Assembly: GCF_007183175.1 (NCBI RefSeq)
Contig: NZ_AP019807.1
Coordinates: 682,001-746,000, forward strand
DNA: 64,000 bases
Reading direction: 5' to 3'
Source of the DNA: Microbulbifer sp. GL-2
Lineage (GTDB): Bacteria; Pseudomonadota; Gammaproteobacteria; Pseudomonadales; Cellvibrionaceae
This document shows, piece after piece, positions 1-8,351 of the stretch; the first letter of the stretch is position 1; each line of letters opens with the position of its first letter. Below the pieces are notes generated by a model. The model searched no databases and was not told the DNA's origin. It was given only the letters and a program-made list of their open reading frames with translations. The position numbers and the translations under genes are program-made.

Positions 1-156
1 TAGTATTACTACAAAAAAAATTCCAGATAGGACAGTTAGTAACAAATAAAACAAAAAGGCAAAACGATTATTCGTCTAATCACTATTTTACCGGAATATT
101 CAATGGAAAATTTCAGAAAACGAGCTACAAAATCGAGTCCTAAATAAAGGTGCCAG

Positions 157-735
157 TCACAATTGAACCAGCTCCCCGCCGGATTGATATTCAGCGTAGA
201 CCAAGTAACGCAAGCTCCCCCCAGCTGTCAGGGAATTGAAAGGGTAACAGGTCACCAGCATTAATCCGCGCTCGGCAAAGACCGGCAGGCGCTCGCGCGT
301 ACTATCCACAATACGCATCTCCGCAACCCGGTAAGTATGCCAGCGACCGCGCCTATCCTGCAGGTAAATGGAGGTACCTCGCCTGACATTCTCTAATCCC
401 GCAAAGTGGGTATCCCGATGCCCCGCAATAATGGTGGTGCGGCTTTCGCCCGGACTCCCGGAGCCTGCCAGTAAGCCAGGACCAAAAGCGAGAGCCTGTC
501 CACTGCTGCCGGCGAGGACAGTCAGTGGCGGCTGCCCCTCAAGCTTCAGTTTGGCTACCGGCCAGGTATCCGCCCAGGGCCAGGGCTTTTGCGGAGCCCC
601 ACCCTGCAGCTGCTCTTCCCAGGCGCTAGCGATTAACAACTGGGCTAATTGTGCCTTCGTCAATATCCAGCCGACAGAGCCCAGTTGCCACAACCCCACC
701 GTTAGACAGAGCAGGAAAAGCAGTGGGCGAATCAC
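157..735 (-). CDS. class GN sortase
   Basis: Membrane-anchored cysteine transpeptidase of the sortase type found in Gram-negative bacteria. It would cleave a C-terminal sorting motif in its substrate and transfer the protein to an as yet unknown acceptor. Residues 2-26 form an N-terminal hydrophobic anchor. The catalytic site is visible: GHRDTHF with His106 and His110, the LVTCYPF strand with Cys163, and Arg176 in SLRYLVY. Its GTG start overlaps the stop of the substrate gene by 4 bases (GTGA), so the two are translationally coupled. Length of 192 aa is normal for this class. The substrate pairing is seen in sequence; the acceptor and cell-surface location of the product are unknown. Confidence 0.93.
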   Translation of the reverse strand: MIRPLLFLLCLTVGLWQLGSVGWILTKAQLAQLLIASAWEEQLQGGAPQKPWPWADTWPVAKLKLEGQPPLTVLAGSSGQALAFGPGLLAGSGSPGESRTTIIAGHRDTHFAGLENVRRGTSIYLQDRRGRWHTYRVAEMRIVDSTRERLPVFAERGLMLVTCYPFNSLTAGGSLRYLVYAEYQSGGELVQL

Positions 736-3089
736 AGGTGAACACCCCCAAGCTGGGCTTCAGTGCTATTGTGGGAGCGGCGCAAGTCCGGTAGCACCAG
801 GCGCAGACGGCGACGCAATTTACGCATCACGGTGTCGCGCGCTTGGCGCCCGCGACACAAGAAGATCGCCAAACTGAGCAGGCTCACTGCCGCTAACAGC
901 TGGGCATAAATACCTGTAGCGGTACCTGGGTAGGCTTGACGCTGTAAAACCTGCCCTTTGGGCACCATGTTGGTGACCGGGCTGCGGGTAAGTATCTTAT
1001 CCGCTCCACGCACCAGCTCCTCCTCGACAGCGATAAAACTGGTATATGGGCTGGTGAGCTGGTGGGACAGGGCAAGCTGCAAAATCTGCTCGCGCAGCAC
1101 CTGTCCCGCATCACTACCCTCTCCCACTTGTACTTGCTGATCACGCAATGCCTCAATTTTTCTGCGTGCCCACAGGCTGCCAAGGACATCACTGCCGGTA
1201 CTGCCACCGGACTTTAGCGCCAGCTTGCGTACAAACTGCTTACCCGCTACACGCCCACGAAGCTGAACCTCTCCCTCCAGGGTATCCCCTTCAATTCTCG
1301 CTACCAGCTGCACAGGCTCACCGTGATAGAGGTCCGGTATTCTCTTGGGATAGGCATCCGCCACTACTCCTTGGGGCCAGCTGAGCTGCAAATCGGTAGC
1401 CATGGGGTTTTCCAGCTTGGCAAACAGGGCCTGCATGCGCCCGCGCACCTCGGAGATATCACCGATGCTGACAAAAGCACCGCGACCGAACTGTGCAGCC
1501 TTACGCATAAAATGGCTGTTGGGTGCCGAACCAATACCTACGGTAAACAGGCGTGCACTGCCCAGGTGCTGGTTAATTAATTCAAACAGCGCCAGCTCAT
1601 TGCCTACAGCACCATCGGTGATAAAGACCACCTGATGCACCAAGCTGGTATCGTCCGGTAACTGCTGCCCGAGAGCCAGGCGTAAAGCCGGTGCCATTTC
1701 TGTGCCACCCTCTGCATTCAGAGCTTCAATTTCCCGCCGTGCGAGACGAATATTCTCCGCGCTAGCCGCTACCGGGCGCGGGAAGAAAGCACGGGAATTA
1801 CTATTGAATTCGATCACGTTGAAACGATCGTCGGTATGCAAGCGGGATAGAGCCAGAGTCAGACTCTCTTTGGCCTGGCGAATGGAGTTGCCAGACATTG
1901 AGCCTGAGGTATCAATTACATACACCACTTCCCGCGGCAGACGCTGACTACGGATCCCGTCATCCGGTGGCAATAACATCAACTGCAAATATGTGCCGGC
2001 CATGGCCGCACCATCAATTGCCTCAATCTTCCCACTGAAAAGAGCCGCACGGGGTAACCCGGAAGAATGCGGCTGCCAGCTCAGGAAAAAGTCCCGGTCC
2101 ATCACCGCGGTGTCATCGCGCAACTGAATGCTATAAACACCACGCTCTTTTTCTTTGATATCAATGCGATGGTAAGGGGTATTGATCTGCGCCAATGGCA
2201 GCCCGCCGTGCAATTCCACCTCAATCGCAATTTTATGACTACCAATAGCTCGCAACTCCCCAGGAGGCTGCATTAATGGAGTAACCGCCGAAGCGTCGGG
2301 CACCTGATTGGTAGGCAGCGCCCAGCCACTACTCTCAGTGACCAGCTCCAGCTCTCTGCCAGCGAGCACTCGCAAAGGAATAGGCTTACCGGGAATATAG
2401 CGTGGAGTCAGAGTGGTAGGCATACGCAGGGAGAAAACGCCACCATCGTAAGCCACCGGTTGCAGGTAGCGAATATTTACCTGAATTGTTTCTCCCGGCG
2501 AAATATTGGCCACTTTATTGGTAAACAGATTGGGCCTCTGCTGCTCCAGCAGCGCCGCACGCTTGCCTGCAGCACGGGCAGATTTATAAATTTTTGCCGC
2601 CTGTCCGCGCTCACGCACCTTGCCGACAATCACTCGCCCACCCAACTGGATCTCCAGACCTGCAACCGCCGCCTGTTCCGGCAGTGGTAATGCATAGATA
2701 GCTTCCTGCCAACTATCGCTGGTATTTTTAAATTCCTGCTGCAGCTGCACTTCCGCCACGAGACCACGTACTACCATTTTTACCCGGCTCGCTAAGTGCA
2801 CAGAGGGTGTATAACGCCCCGTCCCCCTGCCGACAAATAGCAGTTCTCCAGCCTTTACATCATCCAAGGTAATCATTTCTGCGGTCTGGTCTGCACCTAT
2901 TTTACTGGAAAGCTCCTGCGCACTGACTTCCGCACCAATGGCAGCCACTACTACCGCCAGTACCACTACAACAAACAATACCCAGCGCCCCAGACCGCCA
3001 CTACGCTGACGACGACGGTAGTACTCTTCCCTCGGCAACATCAGATCATCTTTGTGGAAGCGCTGCCCAAACAACATCACCCTGTTCAC
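732..3089 (-). CDS. marine proteobacterial sortase target protein (VIT and VWA domains)
   Basis: The dedicated substrate of the adjacent sortase. Numbering is from the preferred GTG start at 3087-3089, which has GGAGGGG five bases ahead; the frame stays open to 3170 but nothing supports a start there. A signal anchor lies near residues 35-55 (run of Val/Leu/Ala). A VIT domain occupies about residues 70-205, and a von Willebrand A domain follows with the MIDAS motif DTSGSMSG near residue 393. The C-terminus has the tripartite sorting layout: YPGTATG at 720-726, a hydrophobic segment of about 20 residues, then a basic stretch (KLRRRLR). VIT/VWA proteins resemble inter-alpha-trypsin inhibitor heavy chains and commonly mediate metal-dependent adhesion; that role here is inference. 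Confidence 0.92.
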   Translation of the reverse strand: MNRVMLFGQRFHKDDLMLPREEYYRRRQRSGGLGRWVLFVVVVLAVVVAAIGAEVSAQELSSKIGADQTAEMITLDDVKAGELLFVGRGTGRYTPSVHLASRVKMVVRGLVAEVQLQQEFKNTSDSWQEAIYALPLPEQAAVAGLEIQLGGRVIVGKVRERGQAAKIYKSARAAGKRAALLEQQRPNLFTNKVANISPGETIQVNIRYLQPVAYDGGVFSLRMPTTLTPRYIPGKPIPLRVLAGRELELVTESSGWALPTNQVPDASAVTPLMQPPGELRAIGSHKIAIEVELHGGLPLAQINTPYHRIDIKEKERGVYSIQLRDDTAVMDRDFFLSWQPHSSGLPRAALFSGKIEAIDGAAMAGTYLQLMLLPPDDGIRSQRLPREVVYVIDTSGSMSGNSIRQAKESLTLALSRLHTDDRFNVIEFNSNSRAFFPRPVAASAENIRLARREIEALNAEGGTEMAPALRLALGQQLPDDTSLVHQVVFITDGAVGNELALFELINQHLGSARLFTVGIGSAPNSHFMRKAAQFGRGAFVSIGDISEVRGRMQALFAKLENPMATDLQLSWPQGVVADAYPKRIPDLYHGEPVQLVARIEGDTLEGEVQLRGRVAGKQFVRKLALKSGGSTGSDVLGSLWARRKIEALRDQQVQVGEGSDAGQVLREQILQLALSHQLTSPYTSFIAVEEELVRGADKILTRSPVTNMVPKGQVLQRQAYPGTATGIYAQLLAAVSLLSLAIFLCRGRQARDTVMRKLRRRLRLVLPDLRRSHNSTEAQLGGVHL
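912..932 (-). other. C-terminal sorting motif YPGTATG
   Basis: Codons for Y-P-G-T-A-T-G directly before the C-terminal membrane segment of the sortase substrate. It resembles the LPxTG class of signals, but the first Leu is Tyr and the motif reads TATG, as in other proteobacterial class GN substrates. Expected cleavage is in or next to the Thr-Ala-Thr-Gly part, by analogy with other sortases. Confidence 0.7.
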
Positions 3090-3352
3090 AAACTCCCCTC
3101 CAGTTTTTAATTGATCGCAGGAGGTATTAAAAACCGGGAAGAGGGCAAAACCCGGCAGTGATTCGGGCAAAAGCAGGGGTCAATTATGGCGAATTGTGGC
3201 AAAGACGGCAGATTGACACCCTAAAAGAACTCGAAATAATTCCGCATTAACTCCACCAGCAACCAGAGTGGCTTTTAATTTAGGGGCTGCCCCACAGCAG
3301 ATTACGTGAATATTAAATCAAAAATACCAGCGATAACTTCACTGGCTTTTCA

Positions 3353-3740
3353 TTATTTAGAATAGCCAGGCTTACAGGCCAGCTTTTCGAATACATACCG
3401 GGACAGCTTATGAATATAACAAGACACAGAATTACAAATCTCAAAATTCGTTTCGCCATCCAAATTTAGTGGTAAAAAAGTGATAACTATCTTTTCCCTA
3501 GGTATTTCTAATATCACCACATTTATAGTCATCCCTGACCTGCCCATTTACCTTAACCACAATATCATTCTCGCCTTGCCATCCCACCAACACAAATGCA
3601 GGGTTAAATATCGAATTCGAGCTTGAGCCAATCAAGCTGAAAGACAGCGAGCGATTTGCATCAAAATAATACGCTCCCTGTGTTTTATCAAAACCATAGC
3701 CTGATGAACTTATAATGTTAGTGACCGCCGGAGCCTGCAA
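3353..3740 (-). pseudogene. possible frameshifted C-terminal remnant of a secreted protein
   Basis: Two overlapping minus-strand reading frames look like one broken protein tail. The first (to 3498) reads AYYFDANRSLSFSLIG, then FNPAFVLVGWQGENDIVVKV, and stops after CGDIRNT. The second, shifted frame continues with REKIVITFLPL and NLDGETNFEI before ending at 3353. A beta-rich tail of the form 'NPAFV..W.....V.VNG ... VI.L.L...TNFEI' is what one expects at the end of some secreted polysaccharide-active enzymes, but I cannot name the family. There is no ribosome binding site and an in-frame stop lies immediately upstream of 3740. This is inference from residue pattern only. Confidence 0.35.
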
Positions 3741-3926
3741 TCAGGATTTTGATAATTTTGGAAGCTGTTCATTTCAACAATTGGACAACCCAGTAAGCTG
3801 CAGCCGCTCATTGATATAACCCCGGCAATGCTGGGTTGACACGTAGCTTCTTTTCAAAAATATAGAATGGAAGTGATTACGCTTATAGGCCCAGCCTGAC
3901 TCTTGGCGACCATAATTTTCGGGCAT

Positions 3927-3956
3927 AAAAAAACCGGCGCAAGCGCCGGTTTTTTT
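3927..3956. terminator. bidirectional rho-independent terminator after purC
   Basis: Perfect 8-bp stem ACCGGCGC/GCGCCGGT with a 3-base loop, flanked by an A run on the left and a T run on the right, so it can act on both strands. It lies 14 bases past the purC stop codon. Confidence 0.9.
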
Positions 3957-3969
3957 GATTGAGCCCAGA

Positions 3970-5073
3970 TCAGTCGACCAGACCGTAATCTTTGCGTAAA
4001 ACCTCTACCAATTCCGCTTTAGGATTATCTGACATCTCAAGCTTCTTACCGATAATCTTCTCGGCGATACCCACATAGGTAGCGGAGAGATCCATCAGCA
4101 TGGACTCCGGCAGCTCGTTGTCGCTGGCCAAGGCCAGGCGCTCGTCCATGCGGTCTTTGTTCAACAGGATATCAGCATCCGGGAAGTGCTTGAGCAGGGC
4201 CTGACGGAAACCCTCTTTGGAGTTTTCCACAACCTTGCCCGCACGGTACTGTTCGCCATCCCAGATACGGGAGGAATCCGGTGTACCCACCTCATCCATG
4301 TAGATTAACTTTTCCTCACCATTGGCATCAGTGACGTAGCCAAACTCAAACTTGGTGTCGACAAAAATCTGGTCAAGCTTTTCCAGCTCGGCGGAGATCA
4401 CATCGAAACCTTCTTTCAGCAGTTTCTCGTACAGGTCAATATCACCGGCATTGCGGAAACTGAAAGCCTCAACATTATCCTCAATATTCTTGCGGGTGAT
4501 GTTTACATCGTCCGCTTCTGGCACGCCCGGGATCCCTTTAAGAATACCTTTGGTGGAAGGAGTAATCAGTAACTCGGGCAGCTTCTGGTCTTTTTGCAGT
4601 CCGTCAGGAATTTCGATACCACAAAACTCCCGCTCGCCCTTCTGGTAGGAGCGCCACATGGAGCCGGTAATGTATTGACGGGCAATGGCTTCGATCATTA
4701 CCGGGCGCGCCTTCTGGACGATCCACACCAGTGGATGTGGGATATCCAGAATATGACTATCGGCCAGGCCCTGCTCCTTGAACAACTTGAACCAGTGGTT
4801 GGAAATGGCATTCAGCGCCGCACCCTTACCGGGGACACCGCGCATGCCGCCCTCACCGGTCCAGATACAGTCGAAAGCGGAGATGCGATCAGAAATGACC
4901 ATAACTGCGAGGGGGGCGTCCGGTGCTACCGGATAGCCTTTCTCCTCGATCAGGCGACGACTGTCAGCCTCGGTCAGCCAGTATACGGAGCGAACTTTAC
5001 CACTGTGAATGGGCTTGTCAGTGCGGATCGGCAGGTCATTATTGACCGCCAGTACTTTGTCAGCCAGGCTCAT
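3970..5073 (-). CDS. purC: phosphoribosylaminoimidazolesuccinocarboxamide synthase (SAICAR synthase)
   Basis: Cytosolic purine biosynthesis enzyme that joins aspartate to CAIR with ATP to give SAICAR. The N-terminal lobe has the SGKVRSVYWL nucleotide-binding strand near residue 24, followed by VMVISDRISAFDC. The active-site region includes TGSMWRSYQKGEREFCG and the SSRIWDGEQY signature near the aspartate site. At 367 aa it belongs to the longer form seen in many marine Gammaproteobacteria, rather than the roughly 237-aa form of Escherichia coli. It is the last gene before a strong terminator and is separated from the upstream permease gene by about 110 bases, so it is probably transcribed alone. 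Confidence 0.97.
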   Translation of the reverse strand: MSLADKVLAVNNDLPIRTDKPIHSGKVRSVYWLTEADSRRLIEEKGYPVAPDAPLAVMVISDRISAFDCIWTGEGGMRGVPGKGAALNAISNHWFKLFKEQGLADSHILDIPHPLVWIVQKARPVMIEAIARQYITGSMWRSYQKGEREFCGIEIPDGLQKDQKLPELLITPSTKGILKGIPGVPEADDVNITRKNIEDNVEAFSFRNAGDIDLYEKLLKEGFDVISAELEKLDQIFVDTKFEFGYVTDANGEEKLIYMDEVGTPDSSRIWDGEQYRAGKVVENSKEGFRQALLKHFPDADILLNKDRMDERLALASDNELPESMLMDLSATYVGIAEKIIGKKLEMSDNPKAELVEVLRKDYGLVD

Positions 5074-5182
5074 GGGCTCTCACCTATTTGAAGGGACCAA
5101 ATAAAAGAAAGCGCGGCATTCTAGCAAATGCCGCGGCCCACACACAAAGAAAAGATATCGGCTAAGAGCCCAAATCGGGTAA

Positions 5183-6292
5183 TTACTCCGATATTCGCCT
5201 GGCTTCCCACTCGGCCTGGTGCTCACTGGTGGGCCAGGCACTCATAATGGCCTTGAGCAAGGTCGCCAGCGGAATGGCAAAGAAGACACCCCAGAAGCCC
5301 CAGATACCACCAAAGAACAGTACTGCCAGGATAATAGCCACCGGATGCAGGTTGACCGCTTCAGAAAACAACAGCGGCACCAGCACATTGCCATCAAGCA
5401 ACTGGATAATGCCGTAGGTCATCATCAGGTAAAAAAATTCATTGCTCCAGCCCCACTGGAACAGACCAATGGCAGCCACCGGAATCGTTACTACCGCTGC
5501 ACCGATATAGGGAATCAACACACTGAAGCCCACCGCCACAGCGAGTAGCAGGGCATAGTTCACCCCCAGCAGCAAAAAGGCAGCGTAACTCACCGCCGCC
5601 ACTATTCCGATTTCCACCACCTTACCGCGCACATAATTAGCCACCTGGTCGTTCATCTCATGCCAGATCTGGTGCATCATCGGGCGCTCCGTCGGTAGGA
5701 ACGAGGTGCACCATCGAATCAACTGATCGGAATCCTTGAGGAAGAAAAACACCAGGATCGGCACCACCACCACATAAATCAGCAGGCCGGCAAAAATCGG
5801 CAGGTTGGTGAGGGAGAAAGCCAATAGCGTCTGCCCGATACCACCCAGCTCACTGCCGAGCAGATTAAAAACCTCATCAATCTGCGCCGCAGAAATCAGA
5901 CGTGGGTAGCGCTCAGGCAGCAGCAGCAGTAACTCCTGGCCGCGCTGCACCATATTCGGCAATTCCGCCCCCAAACGTACCAGCTGACGCCAGATAATCG
6001 GCAGTACCACAAACAACAAAGCCACAATGGCGCCCACCAATACCATGCAGGCCAGGGTCACCGCCATCCAATGGGGCACCCGCCAGGACTTCAACTTCTG
6101 TACCATGCCCTGCATTAAAAAGGCAATAACCAAGGCTGTGAGCACAGGCGCCAACACCACACCGAGTGTAGCCAGCACTACCAAGGCCACGGTGAGAAGC
6201 AGCACAAGCAGCACTACTTCCTCCTGGCTGAAGTAGCGATTCACCCAGCCTTTAACAATCGATAAAATGGACTCTCGGGATTGATTCTTCAT
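5183..6292 (-). CDS. AI-2E family transporter / PerM-like permease
   Basis: Polytopic inner-membrane protein of the AI-2E exporter superfamily (PerM/YdiK type). Eight or so hydrophobic segments are visible, for example residues 26-60, 70-100 and the C-terminal pair ending in GGIWGFWGVFFAIPLATLLKA, which is the family's hallmark. The substrate cannot be predicted; members include autoinducer-2 exporters and Na+/H+ antiporters. I place the start at ATG 6290-6292 (MKNQSRES), which overlaps the stop of the upstream TusA-like gene as ATGA; a start at 6310 would give a longer overlap. The tight coupling suggests the two are made together, as in Pseudomonas-type loci. Confidence 0.88.
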   Translation of the reverse strand: MKNQSRESILSIVKGWVNRYFSQEEVVLLVLLLTVALVVLATLGVVLAPVLTALVIAFLMQGMVQKLKSWRVPHWMAVTLACMVLVGAIVALLFVVLPIIWRQLVRLGAELPNMVQRGQELLLLLPERYPRLISAAQIDEVFNLLGSELGGIGQTLLAFSLTNLPIFAGLLIYVVVVPILVFFFLKDSDQLIRWCTSFLPTERPMMHQIWHEMNDQVANYVRGKVVEIGIVAAVSYAAFLLLGVNYALLLAVAVGFSVLIPYIGAAVVTIPVAAIGLFQWGWSNEFFYLMMTYGIIQLLDGNVLVPLLFSEAVNLHPVAIILAVLFFGGIWGFWGVFFAIPLATLLKAIMSAWPTSEHQAEWEARRISE

Positions 6293-6582
6293 TTGCCAGC
6301 GTACAGCCAATATAAAAAGGTGTTGTTACGCCGCTCAGCACGCAGCAAGGGCCTGCCACTTAGAGCGGCAAAGCTGTGAAAATCGCGCCAGGACCCCTCA
6401 TCTGTTGCCATTACACACAACAGGGTCCCCGCCTCATGTTCGCGCAGGGCGCGACGCATTGCCAAAAGGGGTTGAGGGCATGGCAGGCTTTGCGCATCCA
6501 CCTTCACGGCCGCATCCCAATCAGGAGGCGGCTGCTTCTGGAGTGTGTCGGTAGGTGTTACTGCCATTGGCCAATCAGTCAC
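6289..6582 (-). CDS. TusA-family sulfurtransferase-like protein
   Basis: Small cytosolic SirA/TusA-fold protein of 97 aa. The diagnostic SLPCPQPLLAMRRAL segment near residue 33 contains the CPxP motif, whose Cys carries persulfide sulfur in TusA. The rest of the fold (LCVMATDEGSWRDFHSFAA) is conserved. TusA proteins relay sulfur for tRNA thiolation and molybdenum cofactor; a homologue next to a BepA-like gene in Pseudomonas affects molybdoenzyme function, so a role in sulfur relay rather than canonical tRNA thiolation is plausible but inferred. It is followed by the permease with a 4-base overlap and diverges from the protease gene across about 190 bases. Confidence 0.88.
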   Translation of the reverse strand: MTDWPMAVTPTDTLQKQPPPDWDAAVKVDAQSLPCPQPLLAMRRALREHEAGTLLCVMATDEGSWRDFHSFAALSGRPLLRAERRNNTFLYWLYAGK

Positions 6583-6775
6583 AGGCTTTGAATTGCCGCG
6601 GATTATAGCGCGTAATCCGCGCCAGATACCGCCAAAGCTTTACCCTTTTTAACCTACACAGTGGCGCAAAGCTGAACCATTCATGCTCCACTGAGTCGAA
6701 ACCTCGACAGTCCAACGGGGTTGCGTATAGAGTTGGACTATAGATCCTTCACGGACAGACCGAGCAGTAATCAAG

Positions 6776-8284
6776 ATGACTGATTCCCACAATACCCTGA
6801 CTCGCCGTTGTAACAAAGCGCCACTCACGCAACGACTCCGCACCGGCTTCAAGGCGCTGGGTATCGGCCTGTTACTCGGCACCATCCCGATCGTCACGAC
6901 CGCAACCAGCGAGGAAATACGTCTGCCTGAGCTGGGCGACAGCACCAGTGGTGTGGTATCGCGACAGCGTGAAAAAGAGCTGGGGCAAATGTGGCTGCGT
7001 ATGTTCCGCAGCCAGGTGAAAACTTCTTCAGACGCACTTCTGCAGCAATATGTCGAGAAAACCGTAAAGGGGCTCGCTGAGTACAGCCCGCTCGAGGACA
7101 AGAGTATTGATGTGGTCGTGGTGAGCAATGAAACCATGAACGCATTCGCGGTTCCCGGTGGCATTATGGGGGTCCATACCGGTCTTTTCCTGTTTGCTGA
7201 GAATGAAGATCAGTTCGCCTCGGTTATCGCTCACGAACTTGGCCACCTCAGCCAGCGCCACTATGCCCGCTCCCTGGAAGCACAACGCAACAGTACCATC
7301 CCCACCCTGGCCGGCATGCTCGGCGCCCTGGTGCTCGCCGCTACTGCCGGAGGCGAAGCAGGTATCGCAGCGATGACCGCCACCCAGGCTGCAGCGCTGG
7401 ACAGCCAGCTGCGTTTTAGCCGGAAAAATGAGCAGGAGGCAGACCGGGTTGGTATCGAAACCCTGGCAAAATCCGGGCGCAACCCGGACGCCGCCGGTGA
7501 GATGTTCGAGCAAATGCTCAAGGCCACCCGCTACTATCGCCGCCCACCAGAATTCCTACTCACCCACCCGGTAACCGAAAAGCGTATTGCCGATGCCAAA
7601 TTGCGCTCTCAGCGCATGGAGGACGTGCCGCCAAGCGATAGCCGCGACTACCACCTGATGCGCGCCCGTATCCGCCTGGCTGGCGAACCGACGCCACAGC
7701 AGGCAGTGAAACGCTTCAATGCCGAACTGAATGGCATCAATGACAATGAAGATGCTGCGCGCTATGGTCTGGCCCTAGCACAGATTGCCGCCGGCAAACC
7801 GGATATGGCCCTGGATACTCTACAGCCCCTTCTGGACAAAGAACCCTCCAAGGCTGCCTTCGTTCTGGCACGCGCCGATATCGATTTGGTACGTGAGAAT
7901 TACTCCAGCGCTACCCGGCGCCTGCAGCACGCGCTTGACCGAAATCCCGGTGACCACGCCCTAACTATGGGGCTTGCCAATGCCCACTTTAAAGCCAGCA
8001 ACTACCTGGCTGCCGAGCGTTTACTGGCCAAATACAGCCGCATACGCAAAAAAGACCCCTCGGTATGGTATCTGCTGGCGGAGACTCACGGCCTCGCTGG
8101 GGACATTGTTGGTGTACACGAAGCCCGCGCTGAGTACTACATCCTCAACGGTATCTTTGACAAAGCCCTGCAACACCTGCGCCACGGTATTCGTATGACC
8201 AAGAATGAATACCAAACCAATGCCATTCTCGAGCAGCGCCTCAAGGATGTGATCAAGATGCAGGAGAAAGCCAGGGAGCTTTAA
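6776..8284 (+). CDS. bepA: periplasmic M48 metalloprotease/chaperone, BepA-like
   Basis: Zinc metalloprotease with a TPR tail, acting in the periplasm on outer-membrane protein assembly, notably the LPS translocon LptD and BAM. Residues 1-45 contain a signal peptide with a long basic N-region. The M48 signature HELGH is at residues 153-157 (His153, Glu154, His157), and the third ligand lies in the SRKNEQEADRVG segment. The C-terminal half carries TPR-like repeats (for example YGLALAQIAAGKPDMALDTL). Length of 502 aa is close to E. coli BepA. The neighbourhood (nadA, TusA-like) matches Pseudomonas. It ends in a terminator shared with the convergent nadA gene. Confidence 0.92.
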   Translation: MTDSHNTLTRRCNKAPLTQRLRTGFKALGIGLLLGTIPIVTTATSEEIRLPELGDSTSGVVSRQREKELGQMWLRMFRSQVKTSSDALLQQYVEKTVKGLAEYSPLEDKSIDVVVVSNETMNAFAVPGGIMGVHTGLFLFAENEDQFASVIAHELGHLSQRHYARSLEAQRNSTIPTLAGMLGALVLAATAGGEAGIAAMTATQAAALDSQLRFSRKNEQEADRVGIETLAKSGRNPDAAGEMFEQMLKATRYYRRPPEFLLTHPVTEKRIADAKLRSQRMEDVPPSDSRDYHLMRARIRLAGEPTPQQAVKRFNAELNGINDNEDAARYGLALAQIAAGKPDMALDTLQPLLDKEPSKAAFVLARADIDLVRENYSSATRRLQHALDRNPGDHALTMGLANAHFKASNYLAAERLLAKYSRIRKKDPSVWYLLAETHGLAGDIVGVHEARAEYYILNGIFDKALQHLRHGIRMTKNEYQTNAILEQRLKDVIKMQEKAREL

Positions 8285-8291
8285 TCCCAAA

Positions 8292-8323
8292 TAAAAAGAG
8301 CGGCCAATGGCCGCTCTTTTTAT
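8292..8323. terminator. bidirectional terminator between bepA-like gene and nadA
   Basis: Inverted repeat AAAAAGAGCGGCC / GGCCGCTCTTTTT with a short AAT loop between the convergent genes. A run on one side and T run on the other allow it to serve both strands. Confidence 0.92.
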
Positions 8324-8351
8324 TTACCGCTATCCACCCCTAGCAACTCGC

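Larger units (their letters stand above)
3090..3969. other. mostly non-coding gap between the sortase pair and purC
   Basis: About 880 bases, A+T-richer than the flanks. It holds the possible gene remnant at 3353-3740 and a bidirectional terminator at 3927-3956. The part from 3090 to 3350 should contain the promoter of the sortase operon, but I see no convincing pair of -35/-10 boxes. Confidence 0.6.
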
